DNA from: Streptomyces sp. CG1
GTDB taxonomy: Bacteria > Actinomycetota > Actinomycetes > Streptomycetales > Streptomycetaceae
Direction of reading: 5' to 3'
DNA: 64,000 nucleotides
NCBI RefSeq assembly: GCF_041080625.1
Contig: NZ_CP163518.1
Span: 4,464,001 to 4,528,000 of the forward strand
This document shows positions 1 to 8,021 of this stretch, piece by piece. Within the stretch, counting starts at the first letter, position 1. Each line of letters starts with the position of its first letter. A model generated the notes under the pieces. The model was not told the DNA's origin. It worked only from the letters and a program-made list of their open reading frames with translations, and ran no database searches. A program made the translations under genes and the position numbers.

Positions 1-3000
1 CTGACGTACTGGGGCAGCTCCGACACGCAGGTCTGCGGATGGGACCCGGACGAGCACATCCTGGCGGTGGCCTCGCACAACCAGCCCTTCTCCTACTTCA
101 CCTGGGCCTACAAGGTCCCCACCGACGGCGACCCGGGCGGCCGGCTGCCCTGGGGCCCGGTCGCCGACATCCAGGTCGCCGACGTCGCCGGCGAGCACAA
201 GACCCTCCTGCTCACCGGCACCCCGCCGCACGAACCGGCCTCCTGGAAGCGGTACCGCGGCGGCGCCATGGGCCGGCTCTGGCTGCACGGCAGGCAACTC
301 GTGCCCGACATCGGCGGCCATCTGGCCTGCCCCATGTTCGTCGCCGGCCGGATCGCCTTCCTCTCCGACCACGAGGGCGTCGGCAACCTCTACTCCTGCG
401 CCCACGACGGCACCGACCTGCGTCGGCACACCGACCACGATGCCTTCTACGCCCGGCACGCCTCCAGCGACGGCACCCGGGTGGTCTACCAGTGCGCCGG
501 CGACCTGTGGCTGGTCGACGACTTCGCTCCGGACGCCGTACCACGCAAGCTCGACGTCCGCCTCGGCGGACCGGCCACCGGGCGCCGCCCGTACCAGGTG
601 CCGGCCGCGCAGAACGTCGACGGCATCTCCGTGGACGAGACCGGCCGGGCCAGCGCCGTCGTCGTACGCGGCAGCCTGTACTGGCTCACCCACCGCGAGG
701 GCCCCGCCCGTACGATCTCCGACACGCCCGGCGTGCGGGTACGGCTGCCGGAGATGCTGGGGACGACCGGTCAGGTGGCCTATGTGACGGACGCCGAGGG
801 CGAGGACGCCGTCGAGATCGCCCAGCTGCCCCGCGCGACCGGCGACCGCGCGCCCCGCCGGCTCGCCTCCGGCGAACTGGGCCGCGTCCTGGAACTGGCC
901 TCCGACCCGGAGGGCGAACGGCTGGCGGTGGCCTCGCACGACGGGCGGTTGCTGCTGATCGATGTGTCGGAGGCGGAGGGCGGGGAGGTCCAGGGGAGCG
1001 ACGCCGAAGCCGCCGCGAGCGGCGCCGGCGAGGTCGCCGGAGCGGCGGCAGATGCGGCAGGTACGGCAGGTACGGGCGAAGAGGGCACGAGAGCTGCGGC
1101 AGGAACCGACGAACAGAACACCGGAGCTGAGCCAGGAACCAACGAACAGAACACCGAACCTGAGCCCGGAACCGACAAACAGAACAGCGGACCTGGACCT
1201 GCGGAAGCCGCCGGAGGCCGTGTCACCGAGCTGATCCGCTCCGTCAACGGCCCCGTCCGCGACCTCTCCTTCTCCCCCGACGGGGCGTGGCTCACCTGGT
1301 CCCACCCGGGCATCGGCCGTTCCCTGCGCCAGATCAAGCTGGCCCGGATCAAGGACCGCCTCATAGTGGACGTGACCAACGGCCGCTTCGAGGACGAGAA
1401 CCCGGTCTTCACCCGCGACGGCCGCTACCTCGCCTTCCTCTCCTGGCGCGGCTTCGACCCGGTGTACGACGTCCACACCGGCGACCTGTCCTTCCCGCTC
1501 GGCTGCCGCCCGTACCTCGTCCCGCTGAACTCGGTGACCCCCTCCCCCTTCGCCCTGAACCCCGAGGGCCGCCCGGCGGCCGGCGGGCTCGACCCGGTCG
1601 AGGACGAGGAGACGGGCGAGGCCGGCACGGTGACGGTGGAGGTGGAGGGCCTGGCGAACCGGGTCACGCCGTTCCCGGTGATCGCCTCGAAGTACTCCGC
1701 GCTGTGCCCGGTCGCGGGCGGCGGACTGGTCTGGCTGCGCTGGCCGATCTCCGGCGCGCTCGGCGAGACCTTCGTCAACCCGGCCGACATCAGCGGTCGC
1801 CCCACGCTGGAGTACTTCAACATCACCAAGGCGAAGAAGGCCGAACTGGTCGACCACATGGACTGGTTCGCGATCAGCGGCGACGGCACCCGGCTGGTCG
1901 TCGTCGACGAGGGCGATCTGCGCGCGGTGCCCTCCACGGAGTCCGGTGACGCGGACACGACCGTCTGGATCGACCTGCGCCGCATCCTGCACGAGGTCGA
2001 CCCGCCCGCCGAGTGGCGCCAGGCCTTCGACGAGGCGGGGCGGATCATCCGCGGCTACTTCTGGGACCCGGGCATGTGCAGCATCGACTGGGACGCGGTG
2101 CTCGCCCAGTACCGCCCGCTCGTCGAACGGGTCGCCTCCCCCGACGATTTCGCGGATCTGCTGCGGGAGGTCCTCGGCGAACTGGGCACCTCGCACGCCT
2201 ACGTCACCGCCGCCCGCCGCAACGAGGGCCCGCCCCACTACCAGCGCTGGCAGGGCCTGCTCGGTGCCAACCTCGTCCGCCGCGACGGCCACTGGCTGGT
2301 CAAGCGCATCCTGCCCGGTGACTCCTCCGACTCCAAGGCCCGCTCACCGCTGGCCGGCACGGGCATCCGCGAAGGCGCCGTCCTGACCCACGTCGACGGC
2401 CGCCCGGTCGATCCGGTGACCGGGCCGTTCCCGCTCCTCGCCGGCTCCGGGGGTACGACCGTGGAGCTGACGTTCAACCCGGCAGGACTCTCGACGGAAG
2501 GCGAGTCGGGCCCGGCCCGCCGGGTCGCCGTCGTCCCGCTCGTCGACGAACGGCCGCTGCGCTACCAGGACTGGGTCGCCAAACGCCGTGAGGTCGTACG
2601 GGAGTTGAGCGGCGGCAAGTGCGGCTATCTGCACATCCCCGACATGGGCGGCTCGGGTTGGGCCCAGTTCAACCGCGACCTGCGGATGGAGGTGTCCCGG
2701 CCCGCCCTGATCGTGGACGTGCGCGGCAACGCGGGCGGGCACATCAGCGAACTCGTCATCGAGAAGCTGACCCGGACGATCCTGGGCTGGGACCTGACGA
2801 GGGACGCGCAACCGGTGTCGTACACCTCGAACGCCCCCCGGGGCCCGATCGTCGCCCTCGCCGACGAGGCGACTTCCTCGGACGGCGACATGATCACCGC
2901 CGCGTTCAAGCTGCTGAAACTCGGGCCGGTGGTCGGCCAGCGCACCTGGGGCGGTGTGGTCGGCATGACCGGCCGCCACCGGCTGGGCGACGGCACGGTG

Positions 3001-3258
3001 ATCACGGTGCCGATGAACGCGGCCTGGTTCGACGCCTACGGCTGGTCCGTGGAGAACCACGGCGTCACCCCCGACCTGGAGATCATGCGCACCCCCCTGG
3101 ACTGGGCGGAGGGCCGGCACGCCCAGATGGACGACGCGATCCAACTGGCCCTGGACCTCCTCGAATCCAACCCCGCCGCAATCCCCCCCGACTACAGCGA
3201 CGCCCCCAACCGCTCCCGCCCGAAGCTTCCGCCCCGGGCGAAGCGGAGGGAGAAGTAG
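1..3258 (+). CDS. Tricorn protease homolog (S41 family), 5' end outside window
   Basis: Cytosolic peptidase of the tricorn type, which degrades oligopeptides downstream of the proteasome. The frame is open from base 1, so the true start lies upstream. The N-terminal part is beta-propeller-like, a PDZ-like segment follows (about codons 755-830), and the C-terminus is an S41 catalytic domain. The Ser-His pair in LGTSHAYV (His at codon 732) and the nucleophile in TSSDGD (Ser at codon 960, Asp 961) match the tricorn catalytic residues. A low-complexity insert with three copies of an 11-residue unit (1102-1200) interrupts the propeller region and is probably a surface loop. The repeat-filled region after the stop shows no clear terminator for this gene. 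The family call is secure; the substrate is inferred from the family. Confidence 0.92.
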   Translation: MTYWGSSDTQVCGWDPDEHILAVASHNQPFSYFTWAYKVPTDGDPGGRLPWGPVADIQVADVAGEHKTLLLTGTPPHEPASWKRYRGGAMGRLWLHGRQLVPDIGGHLACPMFVAGRIAFLSDHEGVGNLYSCAHDGTDLRRHTDHDAFYARHASSDGTRVVYQCAGDLWLVDDFAPDAVPRKLDVRLGGPATGRRPYQVPAAQNVDGISVDETGRASAVVVRGSLYWLTHREGPARTISDTPGVRVRLPEMLGTTGQVAYVTDAEGEDAVEIAQLPRATGDRAPRRLASGELGRVLELASDPEGERLAVASHDGRLLLIDVSEAEGGEVQGSDAEAAASGAGEVAGAAADAAGTAGTGEEGTRAAAGTDEQNTGAEPGTNEQNTEPEPGTDKQNSGPGPAEAAGGRVTELIRSVNGPVRDLSFSPDGAWLTWSHPGIGRSLRQIKLARIKDRLIVDVTNGRFEDENPVFTRDGRYLAFLSWRGFDPVYDVHTGDLSFPLGCRPYLVPLNSVTPSPFALNPEGRPAAGGLDPVEDEETGEAGTVTVEVEGLANRVTPFPVIASKYSALCPVAGGGLVWLRWPISGALGETFVNPADISGRPTLEYFNITKAKKAELVDHMDWFAISGDGTRLVVVDEGDLRAVPSTESGDADTTVWIDLRRILHEVDPPAEWRQAFDEAGRIIRGYFWDPGMCSIDWDAVLAQYRPLVERVASPDDFADLLREVLGELGTSHAYVTAARRNEGPPHYQRWQGLLGANLVRRDGHWLVKRILPGDSSDSKARSPLAGTGIREGAVLTHVDGRPVDPVTGPFPLLAGSGGTTVELTFNPAGLSTEGESGPARRVAVVPLVDERPLRYQDWVAKRREVVRELSGGKCGYLHIPDMGGSGWAQFNRDLRMEVSRPALIVDVRGNAGGHISELVIEKLTRTILGWDLTRDAQPVSYTSNAPRGPIVALADEATSSDGDMITAAFKLLKLGPVVGQRTWGGVVGMTGRHRLGDGTVITVPMNAAWFDAYGWSVENHGVTPDLEIMRTPLDWAEGRHAQMDDAIQLALDLLESNPAAIPPDYSDAPNRSRPKLPPRAKRREK
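1102..1200 (+). repeat. 33-bp in-frame tandem repeat (3 copies) inside tricorn gene
   Basis: Three consecutive 33-bp units start at 1102, 1135 and 1168. Each encodes an 11-residue Gly-Thr-Asp/Asn-x-Gln-Asn-Thr/Ser-type unit and differs from the others at several bases. The length keeps the reading frame. Confidence 0.9.
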
Positions 3259-3400
3259 GCGAGCGATGAGGGGTGTGGTGTGTGGCGCGGTGTGAGGGGG
3301 CCGCCGTGGATGGGTGCGGTGTGGGGCGCGGTGCGGCGGGGGCGGGCGTGAAGGGACGGGGCACGGTGCGCGGGGGGCGAGGTACGGGGCAACAAGGTTC

Positions 3401-3458
3401 GGGGGGCATGGTGTGGGGGGCATGGTGTGGGGGGCGTGGTGTGGGGGGCGTGGTGTGG
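3401..3458. repeat. 14-bp tandem repeat, four copies
   Basis: Unit GGGGGGCATGGTGT, with CAT drifting to CGT in the last two copies. The period is exactly 14 (CAT/CGT at 3407, 3421, 3435, 3449). This looks like recent slippage. Confidence 0.85.
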
Positions 3459-3583
3459 AAGTGGCTGGCGTGAAGGGGCGCGGTGCGGGAGCCCGGCGTG
3501 GAAGTGGCCAGCATGAAGAGGCGCGGTGCGGGAGCCCGGCGTGGAAGTGGCCAGCATGAAGAGGCGCGGTGCGGGAGCCCGGT
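3455..3583. repeat. 43-bp tandem repeat, three copies
   Basis: Copies start at 3455, 3498 and 3541, each opening with GTGGAAGTGGC. The second and third are identical over almost the whole unit; the first differs at about four positions. Confidence 0.88.
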
Positions 3584-3828
3584 GCGGCAGGGGCGGGCGG
3601 CAAGGTGCGCGGAGGGCAAGTGCGGGGGCAAGGTGCGGAGGCGGCTGGTGTGAAGGGGCGCGCCCCGGAGGCGCGATGTGGGGGGCACGGAGTGAGAGGC
3701 GCGTGTGAGGAGCGCGATGTAGGGACGCGGCGCGAGAAGCGCGCGTGAGAAGCGCGATCCGGGGACGCGGCGTGAGAAACGCGCGTACAGGACGCGGGGG
3801 ATCTACGCGACAAGGGCCAGGCTGTTAA

Positions 3829-3858
3829 GGGGCGCGGGGAACTGCGCGACAAGCCCCC
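3829..3858. repeat. Dispersed Streptomyces GGGGCGCGGGGAACTGCGCG motif
   Basis: This sequence, flanked by GGGG and CCCC arms, matches a motif I recall as very common between Streptomyces genes. Its function is unknown. A diverged partial copy (CTACGCGACAAGGGCC) lies just upstream at about 3803. Confidence 0.55.
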
Positions 3859-3977
3859 ACTCACCCGCACCCGACCGCACACCCCACCCCACCCCACCCC
3901 ACACTCCACCCCATCCCATCCCCACCACCCCGACCATCCCGACCATCCCGACCATCCCGAGCGAAACAAGAAACGCA

Positions 3978-4004
3978 GGGCGCCCTCCACAAAGAAGGGC
4001 GCCC
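3978..4004 (-). terminator. Hairpin terminator of the CsbD-like gene
   Basis: GGGCGCCCT pairs with AGGGCGCCC across a 9-nt loop. It lies 35 bp downstream of the minus-strand stop and is followed on that strand by a T-rich stretch (TGCGTTTCTTGTTT). Confidence 0.8.
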
Positions 4005-4039
4005 CAAACCGACCACCCGGCCAAAGCCGAGCGCAGCGG

Positions 4040-4273
4040 CTACGCGTCGTAGTCCCGGTCGAAGCGGTCCTGCATCTCCCGCTCCGTGTCCTCGATGTCG
4101 CGCATGTTCTCGTGCTTCTGACCACGCTGCGGTTGCTGGCCACGCTGCGGCTTCTGACCACGCTGCGGCTGCTGGCCACGCTGGCCGGCCCGCTCACGCC
4201 CCTCGTTGAGCTTGTCCTTGGCCTTGTTCTGCAACTCGCCGGCCCGGTCCTTGGACTGGTCCTTCATACCCAT
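4040..4273 (-). CDS. Small hydrophilic CsbD-like stress protein with QR repeats
   Basis: A 77-residue, highly charged protein. The N-terminus (KDQSKDRAGELQNKAKDKLN) resembles the CsbD/YjbJ general-stress family. The middle holds about four 6-residue GQ(Q/K)PQR units, coded by an 18-bp repeat with copies starting near 4122, 4140, 4158 and 4176. The C-terminus is acidic. The start is set by AGGAG eight bases upstream of the ATG at 4273; a second in-frame ATG lies two codons in. There is no membrane segment. A stress role is suggested only by similarity. Confidence 0.75.
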   Translation of the reverse strand: MGMKDQSKDRAGELQNKAKDKLNEGRERAGQRGQQPQRGQKPQRGQQPQRGQKHENMRDIEDTEREMQDRFDRDYDA

Positions 4274-4391
4274 GTGGGTTCACTCCTGTGGTGAGTGAGG
4301 GTGGGGGATGGCCCTTGGCGGGGCCCCTCGCTGGGACCCGTCGGCGGGGCCTCGACCAGATTCACACGGGTGACCAGGGAGCGCATGTGGA

Positions 4392-5276
4392 TCAGTTACG
4401 GTGCGTGGCCCGCGCCTCTTCGTCGGCCGCTCCCCCCGCTCCCACGAGTCCCGAGCGCATCCCCTGCAGCCGGGGCGCGAACCGCTTCATCTCGCGCTGC
4501 CCGACCGTCCCGATGATCCCCGGCAGATACCCGCGCACGCCCTGCATGCCGCGCAGCCACCACTGTCCGTACACATGCGCCGAGCGCCGCTCGATCCCGG
4601 CGACCAGCCGGTCCACCGCCGGTCCCAGCGGGTACGTCTTGTTGGACGGCCACGGCAGCCGCTGCCGCAGCTCGCGCATGACGTCGTCCTGGTCGGCGCC
4701 GCGCACCATGTCGGTGTCGGTCCAGGACAGGTAGCCCACGCCGACGCGCACCCCCTGGTAGCCGACCTCGGCGCGCAGACAGTGCGCGTACGCCTCCACG
4801 CCCGACTTGGACGCGCAGTACGCCGTCATCATCGGCGCCGGGGTGATCGCGGCGAGCGAGGCGATCTGGAGCAGATAGCCCCGGCTCTCCGTCAGCACCG
4901 GCAGGAACGCCCGCGCGGTCACCGCCGAACCGATCAGGTTCACCTCGATCACCCGCCGCCAGGCCTGCGGATCGGAGTCGACGAACGGACCGCCCGTCGC
5001 CACGCCGGCGTTGGCCACCACGATGTCGACCTTCCCGAACCGCGCCTTCACCTCCTGCGCGACCCGGCTCATCGTCTCGTGGTCCGTGACGTCGGCGTAC
5101 CAGTGGGCGCTGTCACTGTGCAGCCGCGAGGAGACCTCCTTGAGCGCCTCCTCCTCCAGCCCGACCAGCGCGACCTTCGCGCCGCGCGCGGAGAGCTTGC
5201 GCGCCAGCAGCTCACCGACACCGCGCGCCGCTCCGGTGACGACCGCGACCTGCCCTTCGAGGCTGACCCTGCTCAT
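4392..5276 (-). CDS. Short-chain dehydrogenase/reductase (SDR)
   Basis: A 294-residue classical SDR with an N-terminal Rossmann motif (TGAARGVG, residues 14-21), the NAG motif (VVANAGVA) and a catalytic Ser140-Tyr153-Lys157 set (YCASK). The C-terminal extension of about 70 residues is Arg/Gly-rich and probably peripheral. The ATG at 5276 has AAGGAGGG upstream and overlaps the hydrolase stop by 4 bp (ATGA), so it is the third gene of a coupled operon (monooxygenase, hydrolase, SDR). The operon composition suggests stepwise oxidation of a ketone or alcohol: Baeyer-Villiger oxidation to an ester, hydrolysis, then alcohol/ketone interconversion. The substrate cannot be read from sequence. Confidence 0.88.
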   Translation of the reverse strand: MSRVSLEGQVAVVTGAARGVGELLARKLSARGAKVALVGLEEEALKEVSSRLHSDSAHWYADVTDHETMSRVAQEVKARFGKVDIVVANAGVATGGPFVDSDPQAWRRVIEVNLIGSAVTARAFLPVLTESRGYLLQIASLAAITPAPMMTAYCASKSGVEAYAHCLRAEVGYQGVRVGVGYLSWTDTDMVRGADQDDVMRELRQRLPWPSNKTYPLGPAVDRLVAGIERRSAHVYGQWWLRGMQGVRGYLPGIIGTVGQREMKRFAPRLQGMRSGLVGAGGAADEEARATHRN

Positions 5277-6238
5277 GCGCCCTCCTTGTTCTGCGCCGGG
5301 GTGGCACGGTGCTCGTCCTCGAGGCCGGTCCCCGTGACGGCGACATACGTGGTGACGAGGTCCCGGATCCTGCCGGTCACCAGGTCGGGTGCCTCGATCG
5401 GGGTCATGTGTCCGACGCCGGTCAGCTCGGTGAGGCCGACACACTGCGGCAGCGCGGCGGCCAGCGCGCGGGCGTGCACGGGCGGCGTGAGCCGGTCGGA
5501 CGCGCCGTGCACGATCGCGGTGGGCGCGTCCAACTCCCGTACGCCGTGGTCGAGATCGAGCGCCTCGAGCACACCGGCCCAGGCGTGGCGCACGGCGCGC
5601 GGGCAGGCGTGCACGATCCGCGCACACGCCTCCACCATGTGCGGGGCGGAACCGGCGCCCATGGTGGCGTACTTGAGGATGCTCTTCGCGACCGGCGTGA
5701 CCGGTCCGAGCGGGGCGCGCGAACCGAGAACGCGCCCGGTGATCCAGGTGCGCACGCCCCCGGCGCGCAACGGCACCACACGCGCCTCCGCAACCAGCCG
5801 CGAGCTGCCGGTGCTGCACAGCAGGACAGCGGCGGCATGTTCACGGAAGCGGGGGCGGGTGGCCGCGGCCATGACCGTCATACCGCCCATGGAGTGGCCG
5901 ACGACCAGCGCCTGCTCTCCGCGCGCGAGCGTCTGCGCGAGCACCGCTTCCAGGTCGTCCGCCAGCGTGCGGGTGGTGCACTCGGGGCTCACTGGACTGC
6001 GCCCGTGCCCCCTCTGGTCGTACGCGATCACACGGTGATCTTTGGCCAGGTCCTGTATCTGCGCGGCCCAGAAGGCGGTCGAGCAGGTCCAGCCGTGGGA
6101 GAGGACGACGGGGGGCGCGTTCTCGGGCCCGTGCACCTCGACGTGCAGCCGCGCGCCGTCGGCGGAGACGACGGTGAGTTCGCGGGCGGGGGTGGGCGGG
6201 GCGTACGGTCCGGAGGCCACGGAGGCGAGACGGCTCAT
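5273..6238 (-). CDS. Alpha/beta hydrolase
   Basis: A 321-residue serine hydrolase with an HGW oxyanion segment, the nucleophile elbow GHSMGG (Ser116), a late acid in GASDRLTPP and the catalytic His in GVGHMTP. The start at 6238 overlaps the monooxygenase stop and its own stop overlaps the SDR start, both as ATGA, so translation of all three genes is coupled. Next to a Baeyer-Villiger-type monooxygenase the likely job is hydrolysis of the ester or lactone product; this is inferred from context. Confidence 0.88.
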   Translation of the reverse strand: MSRLASVASGPYAPPTPARELTVVSADGARLHVEVHGPENAPPVVLSHGWTCSTAFWAAQIQDLAKDHRVIAYDQRGHGRSPVSPECTTRTLADDLEAVLAQTLARGEQALVVGHSMGGMTVMAAATRPRFREHAAAVLLCSTGSSRLVAEARVVPLRAGGVRTWITGRVLGSRAPLGPVTPVAKSILKYATMGAGSAPHMVEACARIVHACPRAVRHAWAGVLEALDLDHGVRELDAPTAIVHGASDRLTPPVHARALAAALPQCVGLTELTGVGHMTPIEAPDLVTGRIRDLVTTYVAVTGTGLEDEHRATPAQNKEGA

Positions 6239-7890
6239 GCGGCGCCCTCGCCCTGCTGGGTGCCGGCGACGTGCGCGGGTGCGGACTTTCCGGTGGCGCG
6301 CGCGGGGCGCTTGGTTGTGCGCGCCGGCTCGCCCGCCTTCTTCACACCGCGGCCGGCGCCGTCCACGCCGCCCGCCGCGTCCTTCTCGCCGGGTTTGCGG
6401 ATGACCGCGTACTCCCCCAGGTCCACCCGTCGGGTCGCGCGCCGGAACTCGGACGTCGTGCCGGGCCAGATGGTGGTGTTGCGGCCGCTCGCGTCCAGGT
6501 ACCAGCTGGTGCAGCCGCCGGTGTTCCACACGGTGCGCTTCATCCGCTCCTGGACCGCGCGATTCCAGCCCTCGACGGCCGCGGGCCGGGCATCGAGGGC
6601 CGTACGGCCTCCCCCGGTGCCTTGAGGGCCTGGGGGGACCCCCAGGACGTCCAGTTGCCGCAGATAGTCGGCCATGTAGTTCAGCTGGGACTCGATCATG
6701 AGGATCATGGAGGAGTTCCCGAGGCCGGTGTTGGGCCCGATGATGGTCATCCAGTTCGGGAACCCGGCGGCCGCGGCGCCGCGCAGCGCCTGCATGCCGT
6801 TCTTCCAGGACTCGGCGAGGGTGATGCCCTCCGCCCCGATCACCCGCTCGGCGATCGGCATGTCCGTGACGTGGAAGCCCGTACCGAAGATGATCGCGTC
6901 GACCTCGGCCTCGGTGCCGTCGGCCGCGACGACGGTCGAGCCGCGGATCTCGCTGAGCCCGCTGGCGACGACGTCCACATTCGGCCGGGCCAGCGCCGGG
7001 TAGTACTCGCTGGACAGCAGGATCCGCTTGCAGCCGATGCGGTAGTCGGGGGTGAGCTTGGCGCGCAGGGCCGGGTCCTTGATGGCGCGGGCCATGTTGC
7101 GCTTGGCGAGCTGCTCGACGAGTCCGAGTTCGTCGGGGTGCTTGGTGAACGCCTGCACCTGCAGCTCCCGCATGCCCCACAGCAGGCCGCGCCTCAGCTG
7201 GGTGGTGAAGGGCAGCGACCGGTGCAGCCAGCGCTCGGCTCCGCTGATGGCGCGGTCGACGCGGGGCATCACCCACGGCGGGGTGCGCTGGAAGAGGGTG
7301 AGCCGGCCGACCTCGCGCTGGATCGCGGGCACGATCTGGATGGCGGACGCGCCGGTGCCGACCATGGCGACGCGCTTGCCGCGCAGGTCGTAGTCGTGGT
7401 CCCAGCGGGCGGAGTGGAACACCCTGCCCGGGAAGGACTCCAGGCCCGGTATCTCGGGGATCTTCGGGTCGGACAGCGGCCCGGTCGCGGAGACGACCAC
7501 GTCGGCGGAGAGCGACCCGCGCGTGGTCTCGATGTTCCACCGCAGGTTCTCCGCGTCCCAGGTCATCAGCTTGACCTCGGAGTCGAAGCGGATGTGCCGA
7601 CGCAGTCCGAAGAGGTCGGTGACGTGCTCCAGGTAGGCGCGGATGTGCCGCTGCCCGGAGAAGGTGCGCGGCCAGTCGGGGTTGGGCGCGAAGGAGAAGG
7701 AGTAAAGGTGGGAGGGCACATCACAGGCGCACCCGGGGTAGCTGTTGTCCCGCCAGGTGCCGCCGACGCTGTCCGCGCGCTCCAGGACGACGAAGTCGGT
7801 GATCCCTTCGCGGCGCAGCCGCACCGCGGCCCCCAGCCCGCCGAACCCGGACCCGATCACCGCCACCCGTACGTGCTCGTGCTGGGCCAT
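6235..7890 (-). CDS. Flavin-containing Baeyer-Villiger-type monooxygenase
   Basis: A 551-residue FAD/NADPH monooxygenase. The FAD motif GSGFGGLG is at residues 13-20, the Baeyer-Villiger fingerprint FPGRVFHSARWD at 153-164, and the NADPH motif MVGTGASA follows. The ATG at 7890 has GGAGG upstream; an upstream in-frame ATG lies too close to the palindromes to be preferred. Residues about 415-428 (VLGVPPGPQGTGGG) are encoded by a palindromic element also found inside mog (18311-18352), so this loop looks like an in-frame repeat insertion. First gene of the operon, divergent from the MerR gene. Confidence 0.9.
   Translation of the reverse strand: MAQHEHVRVAVIGSGFGGLGAAVRLRREGITDFVVLERADSVGGTWRDNSYPGCACDVPSHLYSFSFAPNPDWPRTFSGQRHIRAYLEHVTDLFGLRRHIRFDSEVKLMTWDAENLRWNIETTRGSLSADVVVSATGPLSDPKIPEIPGLESFPGRVFHSARWDHDYDLRGKRVAMVGTGASAIQIVPAIQREVGRLTLFQRTPPWVMPRVDRAISGAERWLHRSLPFTTQLRRGLLWGMRELQVQAFTKHPDELGLVEQLAKRNMARAIKDPALRAKLTPDYRIGCKRILLSSEYYPALARPNVDVVASGLSEIRGSTVVAADGTEAEVDAIIFGTGFHVTDMPIAERVIGAEGITLAESWKNGMQALRGAAAAGFPNWMTIIGPNTGLGNSSMILMIESQLNYMADYLRQLDVLGVPPGPQGTGGGRTALDARPAAVEGWNRAVQERMKRTVWNTGGCTSWYLDASGRNTTIWPGTTSEFRRATRRVDLGEYAVIRKPGEKDAAGGVDGAGRGVKKAGEPARTTKRPARATGKSAPAHVAGTQQGEGAA
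6608..6646. repeat. Palindromic interspersed element inside the monooxygenase gene
   Basis: An imperfect palindrome beginning CCTCCCCCGGTGCC and ending GGGGGGACCCCCAGG. It matches the reverse complement of 18311-18352 closely and encodes a Gly/Pro-rich insert. Confidence 0.7.
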
Positions 7891-7921
7891 CCCGAAGCCT
7901 CCACGCATCACCTTGGACTCT

Positions 7922-7937
7922 GCCAGTGAACACTGGC
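7922..7937. promoter_or_regulatory. Perfect palindrome GCCAGTG-AA-CACTGGC, probable operator
   Basis: A 16-bp perfect inverted repeat 31 bp upstream of the monooxygenase start and 84 bp upstream of the MerR start. It is a good candidate for the operator of the divergent promoters. Confidence 0.65.
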
Positions 7938-7959
7938 GCAATGGGACTGTAGAGCAGCT

Positions 7960-7977
7960 CCCTACCGAGCGGTAGGG
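7960..7977. promoter_or_regulatory. Perfect palindrome CCCTACCG-AG-CGGTAGGG, probable operator
   Basis: An 18-bp perfect inverted repeat 44 bp upstream of the MerR start. The core CTACCGAGCGGTAG resembles operators bound by TetR-like proteins, so it may not belong to the adjacent MerR protein. Confidence 0.65.
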
Positions 7978-8021
7978 GTCGGGAAGGGAAAGTTACCCGC
8001 GGTACAACATAGGCTGCGAGC

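Larger units (their letters stand above)
3259..3977. other. Repeat-rich intergenic region with no convincing gene
   Basis: About 720 bp between the tricorn gene and the CsbD-like gene. The plus strand is G-rich from 3280 to 3800 and C-rich from 3855 to 3960. It holds a 14-bp repeat (4 copies), a 43-bp repeat (3 copies), imperfect repeats built on ACGCGGCGYGAGAARCGCGC (about 3720-3790), a widespread Streptomyces motif (3829-3858) and a short CCGACCATC repeat (about 3930-3960). Long frames here have poor codon bias and are strings of repeated residues. Confidence 0.8.

Noticed and set aside
2344..4197. Long minus-strand frame opposite the tricorn gene and repeat region
   Set aside because: It is open because of GC-rich third positions and repeats; the residues are runs of Pro/Ser/Arg/His and it conflicts with the clear tricorn gene and the CsbD-like gene.
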